From Afipia sp. GAS231 (lineage in GTDB: Bacteria; Pseudomonadota; Alphaproteobacteria; Rhizobiales; Xanthobacteraceae), in NCBI RefSeq assembly GCF_900103365.1, contig NZ_LT629703.1:1488001-1552000 (forward strand): 64,000 nt of DNA, read 5' to 3'. Positions 54,060 through 62,510 of the stretch are shown piece by piece. Both the position numbers and the translations under genes were made by a program. The notes under the pieces were generated by a model, which saw only the letters and a program-made list of their open reading frames with translations, had not been told where the DNA came from and did not search any database. Every line of letters starts with the position of its first letter. Position 1 is the first letter of the stretch.

Positions 54060-54994
54060 GGCGATGCCCTTTCGGCTTTGAGATGGAGGTGCCGGTCGAG
54101 AAACAAGGCGATGTCGGCGACGGCCCGATGCGCCTCGGCAAGTTCCCCACCGAACATCTGGAAGACATGGATCATGCCATTCCAGACCTGCAGATCAACC
54201 GTGACACCGGCGGCGCGCGCTTTGCCCGCCAACATCACGGAATCGTCCAGGACGGTTTCGCGGTCGCCGACCTGGATCAAGAGCGGCGGCAAGCCCGCGA
54301 AATCGGCGTAGAGCGGCGAGACTAGAGGATCCCGAGGATCGCCCTCTCCGCCCAGATAATTCTTCGCCAGCGCCAGGATCATCGCACGCTGATGGATCGG
54401 ATCGGCCTCGGCTCGGCTTAGATAACTCGCGCCGGTCGCCGCCAGATCGGTCCAGGGCGACATCAGCGCAGCCGCCGCCGGTAGCGGGCGCTTGTTATCG
54501 CACAACGCCAGCATCGCGGCGAGCGCGAGATTGCCGCCGGCGGAATCTCCGGCAAAGGCGATATTGGCGGGCTTCAATCCCTGCTGCAGCATCCAGTCGT
54601 AGGCCGCGAGCGCATCATCAAGCGCAGCCGGGAATCGATGCTCCGGCGCCAGACGATAATTGATGGCGAGCACACGACAGCCGCTGGCCAAAGCGATCTG
54701 CGCGATCAGGTCGCGGTGCGAGGTGACCGAGCCGATCCGAAAGCCGCCGCCATGGAAGTAAAGAATGGCCCTGTCCTTCGGCGCGTCGGCCGGCAATATC
54801 CATTCACCGTCAACACCGCCCGCAGTAACTTGCTCGCACTTCACTGGAGCCATCGTACCGCCGAAAGCAGCATCCCAGTCGCTGCGCATCTGCGCCACGG
54901 TCGTGTCGCGGTTCCAGTTCCGGTACACCGCGCGGATACGCGCGATCGCCCGATCGATCGGAGCCGGCGTGATGTCTTGAGCCGCGCGTGCCAT
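54056..54994 (-). CDS. Alpha/beta-hydrolase (HSL-type esterase)
   Basis: 312 residues from the ATG at 54994. The oxyanion motif is ILYFHGGGFRIGS, the nucleophile elbow FAGDSAGGNLALA, and the catalytic Asp/His region is PPLLIQVGDRETVLDDSV and GMIHVFQMF. It is of the hormone-sensitive-lipase/esterase class and may open a lactone or an ester in the pathway. Its start follows the SDR stop by 1-2 nt, and its stop overlaps the acyl-CoA dehydrogenase start as ATGA. Confidence 0.9.
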   Translation of the reverse strand: MARAAQDITPAPIDRAIARIRAVYRNWNRDTTVAQMRSDWDAAFGGTMAPVKCEQVTAGGVDGEWILPADAPKDRAILYFHGGGFRIGSVTSHRDLIAQIALASGCRVLAINYRLAPEHRFPAALDDALAAYDWMLQQGLKPANIAFAGDSAGGNLALAAMLALCDNKRPLPAAAALMSPWTDLAATGASYLSRAEADPIHQRAMILALAKNYLGGEGDPRDPLVSPLYADFAGLPPLLIQVGDRETVLDDSVMLAGKARAAGVTVDLQVWNGMIHVFQMFGGELAEAHRAVADIALFLDRHLHLKAERASP

Positions 54995-54995
54995 C

Positions 54996-55757
54996 TCAGC
55001 CGCCCACTCCCATGCCGCCCGATACGCCGATGGTTTCGCCGGTGATATAGGCCGCTTGATCGGACGCCAGGAAGCGCGCGGCGGCAGCGACTTCCTCGGG
55101 CTCGCCGAGACGCCGCAACAGCGTGGCATCGGTCATGGCGTGCAGGATCTTGTCGCCGCCCTTTGCGACGGCCGCTTCCAGCATTGGCGTCCGGATCGGG
55201 CCCGGCGCAATTGAATTGGCGGTGATGCCGAAGCGCGCATTTTCACGCGCGATGCTTTTGGTGAAGGCGATCACACCGCCCTTGGCGGCGGAATAGACAG
55301 CGCCGCCCCTGGAGCCGAGCCGGGCCGCTTCCGACGTGATGTTGATGATGCGTCCAAAGCCGGCCGCCTGCATCGCCGGCAGCGCGGCATGGGTGCATGC
55401 AAGAGCTGAAACCAGATTGACCGCAAGCAGCTTCACCCAGTCTTCCGGCGTGGTGTCGGTAAAAAACGCGTGTTGATCGAGGCCGGCATTGTTGACGATG
55501 ATATCGAACGGCCCCTGCTGTGCCATGGCCTGCTGCACCATGCCGGTGTCGCTGACATCGAGCTTGACCGCGGCCGCGCCGACCTGCCCTGCCAGTTCCG
55601 ATGCCGTTGTAATGTCGAGATCACCGATCACGACCTTTGCGCCGGCGCCCGCAAAGCTTCGCACGATTGCCGCGCCGATACCGTGCGCGCCACCCGAGAC
55701 GAAGGCGCGACGGCCGTCGAGCCGCCCGAAGGGCAACAAGGTGCTGCCAGAAGGCAC
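54996..55757 (-). CDS. Short-chain dehydrogenase/reductase
   Basis: 253 residues starting at GTG. The NAD(P) motif is AFVSGGAHGIGAAIVRSF, the NNAG motif VNNAGLDQHAFF, and the catalytic Ser-Tyr-Lys is in RIINITSEAARLGSRG and AVYSAAKGGVIAFTKSI. The aspartate GDLDI after strand 2 suggests NAD preference. It likely oxidises a hydroxyl made by the dioxygenase or by a hydratase. Within the minus-strand operon. Confidence 0.9.
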   Translation of the reverse strand: MPSGSTLLPFGRLDGRRAFVSGGAHGIGAAIVRSFAGAGAKVVIGDLDITTASELAGQVGAAAVKLDVSDTGMVQQAMAQQGPFDIIVNNAGLDQHAFFTDTTPEDWVKLLAVNLVSALACTHAALPAMQAAGFGRIINITSEAARLGSRGGAVYSAAKGGVIAFTKSIARENARFGITANSIAPGPIRTPMLEAAVAKGGDKILHAMTDATLLRRLGEPEEVAAAARFLASDQAAYITGETIGVSGGMGVGG

Positions 55758-55760
55758 TTG

Positions 55761-56555
55761 CTAGCGCCCCGTAAACTTCGGCTTGCGCCGTTCGATGACG
55801 GCGGCAAGGCCCTCGCGCGCGTCGGCCATGCCCGAAAGTTCAGAGACGGTCCGCGCCTCCTCGGACAGGCATTGTTCGATACTGCTGCCGGACCCGGCCC
55901 AGACCAGTCGCTTGGTCGCAGCCAGCGCCTTCGGCGCGCCGGCCGCCAGCTCCCGCGCAAGCGCCAGTGACGCCTCACTTAGTTCTTCGTCAGCCACGAC
56001 CTTGGTGACGATGCCCATCTCCAGCGCCTCGGGCGCTGATATGACCGGATTGGTCAACAGAATCGACATTGCGCGGCGCAAGCCGACCAGCCGCGACAGC
56101 GTGACGGAGACGCCGGCATCCGGCGCCATCGCCACCCGCGTCGCACCGGCCAGGAATTTGGCGGATGCGCCAGCGATCACGATATCGGAGGCGCAAACCA
56201 GACCGAAGCCACCGCCGCCCGCGGCAAAGCCATGTACCGAAGCGATCACGGGTGCTTCCAACCGTAACAACCCCGTTACCGCGTTCTGCAGGTAAGCGGT
56301 GGCCTGGCGGATATAGGCCGGCAATTTTTCGCCCTTGGCCGCAAAAGCACGGACATCACCGCCGGCACAGAAATTCGCACCCTCGCCGCTCAGGATCAAC
56401 ACGCGCAGATCCGGCTGGCCGTGGCAGACCATGATGGCGTCGCACAGCGCGCTCAAGAGTTCTGCGCTCATGCCGTTGGCCGCATCTGGCCGGTTGAGCC
56501 GCAACCGCGCGATGCCGTCGGCGATATCGAGCAAAACAGGTCCCGTGTCGATCAT
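55761..56555 (-). CDS. Enoyl-CoA hydratase/isomerase family protein
   Basis: 264 residues from the ATG at 56555, which follows GGGAAG. Crotonase-fold motifs are EGANFCAGGDVRAFAAKG, SVHGFAAGGGGFGLVCASD and AMAPDAGVSVTLSRLVG. The usual second glutamate is replaced around ATRVAMAPDAG, as in PaaG-like isomerases, so the reaction may be isomerisation or another crotonase reaction rather than hydration. Within the minus-strand operon between the dioxygenase beta subunit and the SDR. Confidence 0.88.
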   Translation of the reverse strand: MIDTGPVLLDIADGIARLRLNRPDAANGMSAELLSALCDAIMVCHGQPDLRVLILSGEGANFCAGGDVRAFAAKGEKLPAYIRQATAYLQNAVTGLLRLEAPVIASVHGFAAGGGGFGLVCASDIVIAGASAKFLAGATRVAMAPDAGVSVTLSRLVGLRRAMSILLTNPVISAPEALEMGIVTKVVADEELSEASLALARELAAGAPKALAATKRLVWAGSGSSIEQCLSEEARTVSELSGMADAREGLAAVIERRKPKFTGR

Positions 56556-56573
56556 TGCCAGACTTCCCAAAGG

Positions 56574-57068
56574 CTAGATGAGGAACGAAAGCGTAAACAG
56601 CGCCTTCTCGTTGTTGACCAAGATCACCTTCTTGTAGGCCATCCGCAGTTCGCCATCGACATAGCGCAGCCGGTATTCGTTGCGGGCGGCCCAGATCGTG
56701 TCGTCGCGCAGGCTCGATTCGAAGATCATGCTGTTGCTGGCAACTGCGATGTCGCCGTCCGCTTGGTCCTCGAGCAGCTCGATATTGGAGACCAGGCGCC
56801 GCAGCCGCGACTGCGGCGTCTGGGTATGGTGCTTACCTGTGAGCAATTGCTTGACCCGCAGCGAGATGCGCGAGCGGTTGTCGTAAATGATCGACATTTC
56901 CTTCTCGGGATCGATATCGGCGCCGTTGGCCGGCACCCAATAGACCCCGTCATCCGTCCATAATGCTTCCCAGGCCTCGTATTGATGCTCGTCCTGGAAT
57001 CGCGCCTCCTTGTAGATGAAGGCGGTCACCGCGCTCATCAGCGTGGCACTGCTCTCGCGCGACAGCAT
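56574..57068 (-). CDS. Aromatic-ring-hydroxylating dioxygenase, beta subunit
   Basis: 164 residues, the usual length. It has the NTF2-like fold of these subunits (AFIYKEARFQDEHQYEAWEA, then LWTDDGVYWVPANG). It begins by overlapping the alpha-subunit stop (TAATG). Together they should form an alpha-3-beta-3 terminal oxygenase. No ferredoxin or reductase gene is adjacent in this window. Confidence 0.9.
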   Translation of the reverse strand: MLSRESSATLMSAVTAFIYKEARFQDEHQYEAWEALWTDDGVYWVPANGADIDPEKEMSIIYDNRSRISLRVKQLLTGKHHTQTPQSRLRRLVSNIELLEDQADGDIAVASNSMIFESSLRDDTIWAARNEYRLRYVDGELRMAYKKVILVNNEKALFTLSFLI

Positions 57069-58327
57069 TACACCGGCTCCATCAGCTTGCGATAATGGCG
57101 CCAGATGCCGCGTGAAGGCACCTCGTCGGTGACATGGCCGACCTTGAAGCCGAGTTCATCCTGATGTTCGCGTTTTTCGCCACGGCCCAGGAATATCCAT
57201 TCGGGACTGCGCGCCAGGACGCCGCGATGGCAACGCTCGTACATCTCGGAATCATCGGCCAGCAGCAATCCGGCCGGCCCCACCGATCCCATGGTCTGCT
57301 GGCGCAAACGCCGGTTCATGTCGGGCACGCCCTTGAACTGCAATGCCGTGACATGCTGCACGCTGTCGGCGACCGCAAGCGGCTGAATCACGAACATCTG
57401 TATTTCCGCGATGAACAGGTTCGGAAAGATCATCACATGCGGCGTGCCGTCGATCATGATCTCGCGCGCCTGCTGATCGCCATAGGCGGCCTTCATGCGC
57501 GCGGTGTAGTCCGGCAGCCGCTCTTCCGTGGTGCCGAACCAGCTCATCGGCACATCGCGCTTGCGAAACTCGGGGCGCAGATCGATTTCGGTATGGCCGT
57601 TGCCGTAGTCGCGCGTCAACGCGGTGGAAGCGCCGCCGTAGAGTTTTCCGATCGCGCTGTCGGCGACGCCGAAGATCGAGGAATGCACGAATGCCGGATG
57701 GTAGCCGTCGCATTCGTTTTCCAGGATGAATTTCCAGTTGGCCTTGACGCGATGCTTCAGGAATCCCGCGGTGACCTCGACCTCGCCTTCCGGCGAGGTG
57801 CGGACCAGGCGATCGATGGTCTCGGCCGCGCCGCCGAGATGCTCTTCCAGCGTCGGGCCTTCAGCAGCGAACGAGCCAAATACAAAGCCGCGATAGGACT
57901 GCACGCGCGTGACGCGGCCGAGCGCCAGCTTTGTTCGGTCCTGGCCTTCATAGCCGTCCGGGAAGGCATAGCCGACCAGACGGCCGTCATTGGCAAAGGT
58001 CCAGGAATGGAACGGGCAGGTAAAGGATCGCGCATTGCCTTTGTCGTAGGAGCAGACCTGATTGCCACGGTGCGAACAGCGGTTGAGCAGCAGGTTGACC
58101 TTGCCCTGCTCGTCGCGCGTCATGATGACCGATTGCGGGCCGATCGACTTGACGATGTAATCGTTGGCTTTGGGAACCTCGCTCTCGTGCCCGACATAGA
58201 CCCAGGTGCGGTACCAGATGTTCTGCAGTTCGGCCTCGAAGATCGCGGGATCGCTATAGAGCGAGCCATGCACCCGGTCCGGCCGGATCAGTTCCCCCCA
58301 TTGCGACGCGCGCGGCATGACGTTCAT
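57068..58327 (-). CDS. Rieske dioxygenase, alpha subunit
   Basis: 419 residues from the ATG at 58327, which follows GGGAGGTGCAGC. The Rieske [2Fe-2S] motif is CSHRGNQVC then CPFHSWTFANDG, and the mononuclear iron ligands are expected around NECDGYHPAFVHSS (Asp and His). It hydroxylates an aromatic or cyclic substrate to a cis-diol, or demethylates. First gene of the minus-strand operon, with operator-like site 4 at 58387-58414 upstream. The SnoaL-hydratase fusion is divergent. Confidence 0.93.
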   Translation of the reverse strand: MNVMPRASQWGELIRPDRVHGSLYSDPAIFEAELQNIWYRTWVYVGHESEVPKANDYIVKSIGPQSVIMTRDEQGKVNLLLNRCSHRGNQVCSYDKGNARSFTCPFHSWTFANDGRLVGYAFPDGYEGQDRTKLALGRVTRVQSYRGFVFGSFAAEGPTLEEHLGGAAETIDRLVRTSPEGEVEVTAGFLKHRVKANWKFILENECDGYHPAFVHSSIFGVADSAIGKLYGGASTALTRDYGNGHTEIDLRPEFRKRDVPMSWFGTTEERLPDYTARMKAAYGDQQAREIMIDGTPHVMIFPNLFIAEIQMFVIQPLAVADSVQHVTALQFKGVPDMNRRLRQQTMGSVGPAGLLLADDSEMYERCHRGVLARSPEWIFLGRGEKREHQDELGFKVGHVTDEVPSRGIWRHYRKLMEPV

Positions 58328-58386
58328 CGCTGCACCTCCCATAGCTGCCCTACGGCTCTCTTGCGGAGACCTGCGGCATCCGTTAA

Positions 58387-58414
58387 AAATAATCCGACCG
58401 ACCGTTCTAATAAT
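58387..58414. promoter_or_regulatory. TetR operator-like site 4
   Basis: On the minus strand AGAACGGTCGGTCGGATTATTT, differing from site 3 by few bases. It lies 60 nt upstream of the Rieske alpha start and 120 nt upstream of the divergent fusion gene. Confidence 0.6.
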
Positions 58415-58537
58415 AGCATCGGAGCTTTCGGGCTTCAAGGGTCTTTTCCAAAGGGAACGTCCCCGTTTCGCCGAGCAACTGGTTAGTGCGATCGCGCCCG
58501 TTTCTCACACCGGCGCCTGTAGAAGAGGACCAAAGGG

Positions 58538-59725
58538 ATGGAAAGCCGTAATTCTGCCGACCTCGCACGCGCGTTCTATGCCGCGCTCGCGGACGGCAAC
58601 CGCATCCAGCTCGACGCCCTGCTCCATCCGGAATTCACCGGCCGCACGGCCGAGGGAATGCCGTTCGGCATCGGCGGTGATCATGACAGTCCGGCGACAA
58701 TGCGGCGCAACGCCTGGGGAACCATCGCCCGGCACTTCGAGGCGCGGGTCGAACCGGAGCGTTTTCTTGATCTCGCCGACGGCCGCCTGCTGGTGACCGG
58801 CCGTTACCGCGGCCACGGCAAGCAGAGCGGCGCGCCGCTCGATGCCGCGTTCGCGCACCTGATCACGATCGAGCAGGAGCGCATCAAGGTGCTGGAGCAA
58901 TATACCGACACCGCGCGCTGGCATGATGCGGCCGGTCCTTTGCGGACCATACTGCTCGATTTCGCCGACGGTGTCGCGACATTACGGTTGAACCGCCCGG
59001 ACAAGGGCAACGCGATCGATACCACCATGGCCAGCGATCTCGCCGAGGCCGCGACGCAGATCGCGGAAAGGCCTGATGTTCGCGCCGTGCTGATCGCGGG
59101 CAACGGACCCAATTTCACGGTCGGCGGCGACCTCGGCCTGTTTGCAGGCACAGCGCGCGAGCAATTGCCGGACCGGCTTCGCCGCATGATCGACAGCTAT
59201 CATCTGGCGATCGAGCGGCTGACGAGTATCGATGCGCCGGTCGTGGCGGCCGTACGCGGTGGCGCCGGTGGCGGCGGGCTTGGACTGCTCTATGCCGCCG
59301 ATATCGTCGTCGCGGCGGATGATTCGAGATTCGCCCTTGGCTATGGCGCGTTGGGTCTCACCGCAGATGGCGGCAATACCTGGTTCTTGCCACGCATGGT
59401 CGGGATGCGGCGGGCGCAGCAACTCTTTCTGCTCAACCGCCGCTTGACCGCGCAGGAGGCATTGGAGTTCGGATTGATATCGCGTCTCGCATCGTCTGAT
59501 GACGTGGAAGCCGAAGCAGCGACTATCGCAGCAACGCTCGCTGCAGGCCCGACACGGGCTTACGGCGCCGTCCGCCGCATGCTGCGTCAATCGTTCGAGA
59601 CAGGCCTGTCCGATCAACTCGACGCCGAAAGGGATTCGATCGTCGCCGCCAGCAGCACAGATGACGCTCAAGAGGGAATTGCCGCCTTTGTCACCAAACG
59701 CCGCCCAAGATTCCGCGGCGGATAA
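58538..59725 (+). CDS. SnoaL-like domain fused to an enoyl-CoA hydratase
   Basis: 395 residues. The first 125 or so have an NTF2/SnoaL-like fold (ADLARAFYAALADGNRIQLD, then ALLHPEFTGRTAEGMPFGIG). A complete crotonase domain follows (about 135-395), with VATLRLNRPDKGNAIDTTMA, GPNFTVGGDLGLFAG and RGGAGGGGLGLLYAADI. The catalytic-loop segment ALGYGALGLTADGG is of the PaaG-like type without the second glutamate. Separate proteins of both kinds are common, but the fusion is unusual; the SnoaL half could position a polar ring or epoxide before the crotonase reaction. Divergent from the dioxygenase operon. Confidence 0.87.
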   Translation: MESRNSADLARAFYAALADGNRIQLDALLHPEFTGRTAEGMPFGIGGDHDSPATMRRNAWGTIARHFEARVEPERFLDLADGRLLVTGRYRGHGKQSGAPLDAAFAHLITIEQERIKVLEQYTDTARWHDAAGPLRTILLDFADGVATLRLNRPDKGNAIDTTMASDLAEAATQIAERPDVRAVLIAGNGPNFTVGGDLGLFAGTAREQLPDRLRRMIDSYHLAIERLTSIDAPVVAAVRGGAGGGGLGLLYAADIVVAADDSRFALGYGALGLTADGGNTWFLPRMVGMRRAQQLFLLNRRLTAQEALEFGLISRLASSDDVEAEAATIAATLAAGPTRAYGAVRRMLRQSFETGLSDQLDAERDSIVAASSTDDAQEGIAAFVTKRRPRFRGG

Positions 59726-60079
59726 TGACCAGAACAGACGACAGCAAGATTGGGCCACCGCTAGCGCTGCAGTGCGCTCAGTTGAGCTTGCTCACGTTGG
59801 ACGTGGCCAGATTTTCTTGGATCTCTCGGTGCACACATCGTGCACACGCTGCCCTCTAACACATTGAAAAAATTGAACTCTCGTTCCAATCCATCATGGG
59901 GAAGTTTGAGCTAGGTCCAGCCAATGAAGGCCAACGAAATCTAAGTCGCACATCCCAACGGCAGCTTTGCACCACAACCTGCCGTTCGTTCATCATGGCA
60001 TCGCGATCCATAGGCGCGTCTGACTATGACAATTTCCTATCACCAGGAGCCAGGTTGCGGGCGCCATTACTGCAGGCTT
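59726..60079. other. Spacer without a recognisable gene
   Basis: About 350 nt. Short frames have no motif. Sequence is less GC-rich than the catabolic locus, marking its right edge. Confidence 0.4.
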
Positions 60080-60464
60080 GAACTGGAATCGTGAACGCCG
60101 CCCAAACACGATCCTGCCAAGGGGACTGGTCCGGGCAACGGCATGGCAGCGCCCAGCAAAACATGCAGCCGAGATAACCGCAGCCTGGACGGGACGCGCT
60201 GTGGTGATTTCCGCGATGCCGAATTCGTCGCGACGCGTGAGCTGTCAACGCGTTCTTCGCCATCAACTGCTCGGCCGCCTGCCGCGCCAGAGGCTTGGCG
60301 ACACCTCGCTTGACGTAAATTTCGGCTAGTTCGTCGAGGTTAAACGCGGGGTTCTCGTTCGACTCCCTGCGCTCCCGTGCAAGACCAGCCTGTTCGGTGT
60401 CCGACTGCGAACTGACGGTAACATAGTCGCCAGCCGCCATTGACACCGCCCAACCACCAATCCC
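60080..60464 (-). pseudogene. VIT1/CCC1-family transporter fragment
   Basis: The first part is clear (WAVSMAAGDYVTVSSQSDTE, then LARERRESNENPAFNLDELA and YVKRGVAKPLARQAAEQLMA), corresponding to the N-terminal membrane segment and cytosolic domain of VIT-like iron/manganese transporters. Then the frame shifts (the continuation FGIAEITTARPVQAAVI lies in another frame), and the rest of the membrane part is missing. A decayed gene. Confidence 0.7.
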
Positions 60465-60585
60465 GCAATCAGCCGGCTTGGTGTGCAAGTGTGTCCTTCC
60501 ATGCAATCGGCAATTGTAAAACAAAGGGCATCGAGATGTGCCTGCGGGAGCCGGATATCCAACTCCCGCAAGCTGACTTTCGTGC

Positions 60586-61305
60586 TTACCACCTGCCGGA
60601 ATGCGCGCCGCCATCGACGTGCAGGGATTCCCCTGTAACGTTCTGGGCTTCGGTCAGATAGACGATGGCATCGACGATGTCCTTGACGCTGGAAATCGTG
60701 CCCAGCGGCGCTAGAGTTTTCAGGAATTCCGCCGGATCGTCCTTATGCAATGGCGTATCGACCATGCCGGGCGCAACCGTGTTGAAACGGATACCTTGCT
60801 TCGCGTATTCGACCGCCAGGTTACGGGTCATGGCATCGAGGCCGCCCTTGGTAATCATCGGCACCGAAACATTCAGGCCCGCGATAGGATTCTCAACCAG
60901 CGACGACGTGACGCCGACAACACTGCCACCCGACTTCTGGGCCAGCATCTGCTTCACTGCAAACTGCGTGACGTAGAGATAGCCTTCCAGATTGGTTGAC
61001 GACAACTTTTTCAGATCTTCACCCGTGTAATCGGTGAATGCCTTGGGAAAGAAGATGCCGGCATTGTTGACCAGCGCATCGATAGAACCGAACTTGCTGA
61101 TCGCGGTTTGGGCCACCTTCGCGGCCACAGATGCATCGCCGATGTCGCCATCAACCAACGCGAGCTTGGGGGACGCCGGCAATTCCTTCGACTTGGTAAC
61201 ACTACGCGACGTTGCGACGACGTTATAGCCCTTGTCCAGAAAGGCCTTTACAGCGCCTGCACCGATACCCTGTGAAGCACCCGTTACGATAACTGTCTTA
61301 CTCAT
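60586..61305 (-). CDS. Short-chain dehydrogenase/reductase
   Basis: 239 residues. NAD(P) motif VIVTGASQGIGAGAVKAF with a Ser-Arg after strand 2 (VVATSRSVTKSKE), which favours NADP; NNAG motif VNNAGIFFPKAFTD; active-site Ser/Tyr region GVTSSLVENPIAGLNVSVPM then the lysine in ITKGGLDAM. The Tyr of the YxxxK motif is not obvious: SVPMITKGG stands where YSASKGG is expected, so the catalytic tyrosine seems replaced by methionine or isoleucine. It precedes the AhpD-like gene at a short distance and is probably co-transcribed. Confidence 0.8.
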   Translation of the reverse strand: MSKTVIVTGASQGIGAGAVKAFLDKGYNVVATSRSVTKSKELPASPKLALVDGDIGDASVAAKVAQTAISKFGSIDALVNNAGIFFPKAFTDYTGEDLKKLSSTNLEGYLYVTQFAVKQMLAQKSGGSVVGVTSSLVENPIAGLNVSVPMITKGGLDAMTRNLAVEYAKQGIRFNTVAPGMVDTPLHKDDPAEFLKTLAPLGTISSVKDIVDAIVYLTEAQNVTGESLHVDGGAHSGRW

Positions 61306-61325
61306 GATCTTCTCCGTTGTTTAAG

Positions 61326-61883
61326 TTAGTTGCTGATAGATTCGTTGGCTTCTGCTCGAAACACCGGATCGATCGAAATCGGATTCAGGTGATCGAGGTA
61401 ATTACTCATCGTCTTAAGGGCGACGCCGATTAGAACCTCCATCATTGTGGCTTCGTTGTACCTCGCCTTAAAAAATCGCTCCTTGACACTTTCGGCGACG
61501 AAGCCGCGCTCTTTGACCAGTTCTCGAGTCAATGCAACCAGCGCATCCAGCCTTTCATCGGGCAGCGATTTCCTGCAGCGAATTGCCTTGATGACCGCGA
61601 CGTCGAGTTTCATTGCCTTCAGCACCGTGGCATGAGCCGCCGTGCCGTAGAGGCACCTATTTTCAACCGAAGCGGTAAGGAGGATGATCTGCCTGTCCGT
61701 TGCAGAGAGCGACGAGCTTTCCCAAGCCGTATCAAGCGCAAGATAGCCATTCAGAACCGATGGCGAATTAGCGAAGGTCGCCATCAGATTCGAGATAAAC
61801 CCGAACTTCTTCCGAAAGGCTTTCATACCTTGCTTCGAGCCAGCGGGCGCTGACTCGACAGTTTGGGGTTCAAGGCATTTCAT
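61326..61883 (-). CDS. Carboxymuconolactone-decarboxylase/AhpD-like protein
   Basis: 185 residues, all-helical. The AhpD-like active-site helix is RQIILLTASVENRCLYGTAA with His next. The usual CxxC is broken here, C then Gly (CLYG), so the redox pair is incomplete. It lies 20 nt downstream of the Ohr gene's operon neighbours on the same strand (SDR, this gene, Ohr), so a redox role in that set is likely but its thiol chemistry must differ from AhpD. Confidence 0.75.
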   Translation of the reverse strand: MKCLEPQTVESAPAGSKQGMKAFRKKFGFISNLMATFANSPSVLNGYLALDTAWESSSLSATDRQIILLTASVENRCLYGTAAHATVLKAMKLDVAVIKAIRCRKSLPDERLDALVALTRELVKERGFVAESVKERFFKARYNEATMMEVLIGVALKTMSNYLDHLNPISIDPVFRAEANESISN

Positions 61884-61933
61884 CGTGGTTTACTTTTTCC
61901 GGGAGGGACCGGACCGTTTATCGAACGGCAACT

Positions 61934-62371
61934 TCACTGAGCTGCGTCGACGATGTTCAGGCGCACGTTGAGGCTGCCGCGCGTTGCATCCGAGTAGGGG
62001 CAAACGTGATGAGCCTTTTGCACCAGGGTTTCGGCATCGGCCTTCGTCAACCCAGGCGCGTAAATTGCGAGGGCGACGTCAAGGCCAAAACCGCCATCGG
62101 CGCGCGGACCGATCCCCACTGTTGCTGTGACGCTGGCGTCGGCGGTCACTTTCGGGCCACCTTGAGCGGCAACGTACTGCATCGAGCTCAGGAAACAGGC
62201 CGCATAACCGGCAGCAAACAACTGCTCCGGATTAGTACCGGCGGCACCATTGCCGCCCAGTTCCTTGGGTCTGGTGAGGTCGACAGTCAGGTTTCCGTCT
62301 GCAGTGGCAGCGTGGCCAACACGGCCGCCGGTCGCCTTGGCGTTGGTTTGGTACAGGACTTTGGTCGGCAT
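61934..62371 (-). CDS. Organic hydroperoxide resistance protein (Ohr/OsmC family)
   Basis: 145 residues from the ATG at 62371, which has GAGGAG upstream. Cysteine motifs LFAAGYAACFLSSMQY and KAHHVCPYSDATRG carry the peroxidatic and resolving cysteines of Ohr. It reduces organic peroxides, usually with dihydrolipoyl partners. It is the first gene of the minus-strand trio and divergent from the LysR gene, which may regulate it. Confidence 0.9.
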   Translation of the reverse strand: MPTKVLYQTNAKATGGRVGHAATADGNLTVDLTRPKELGGNGAAGTNPEQLFAAGYAACFLSSMQYVAAQGGPKVTADASVTATVGIGPRADGGFGLDVALAIYAPGLTKADAETLVQKAHHVCPYSDATRGSLNVRLNIVDAAQ

Positions 62372-62486
62372 AACTGACTCCTCTTCATCTTCGGCGATGT
62401 TCTCCATCGGCGATGTTCTTCATCGATGGGTGTAACAATGGGGGAAGAGGGTCCGATTGATTAGCCGGAAATATCTGGAATCACTT

Positions 62487-62500
62487 TTCCATTTATGGAA
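62487..62500. promoter_or_regulatory. Palindrome in the ohr-lysR divergent promoter
   Basis: TTCCAT (62487-62492) and ATGGAA (62495-62500) around a TT spacer, 10 nt before the LysR start and 115 nt from the Ohr start. A plausible LysR-type site, short but well placed. Confidence 0.4.
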
Positions 62501-62510
62501 TAATCTACAA

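Noticed and set aside
57134..58486. 450-codon plus-strand frame opposite the Rieske alpha gene
   Set aside because: Composition and lack of motifs fit a shadow of the dioxygenase gene.
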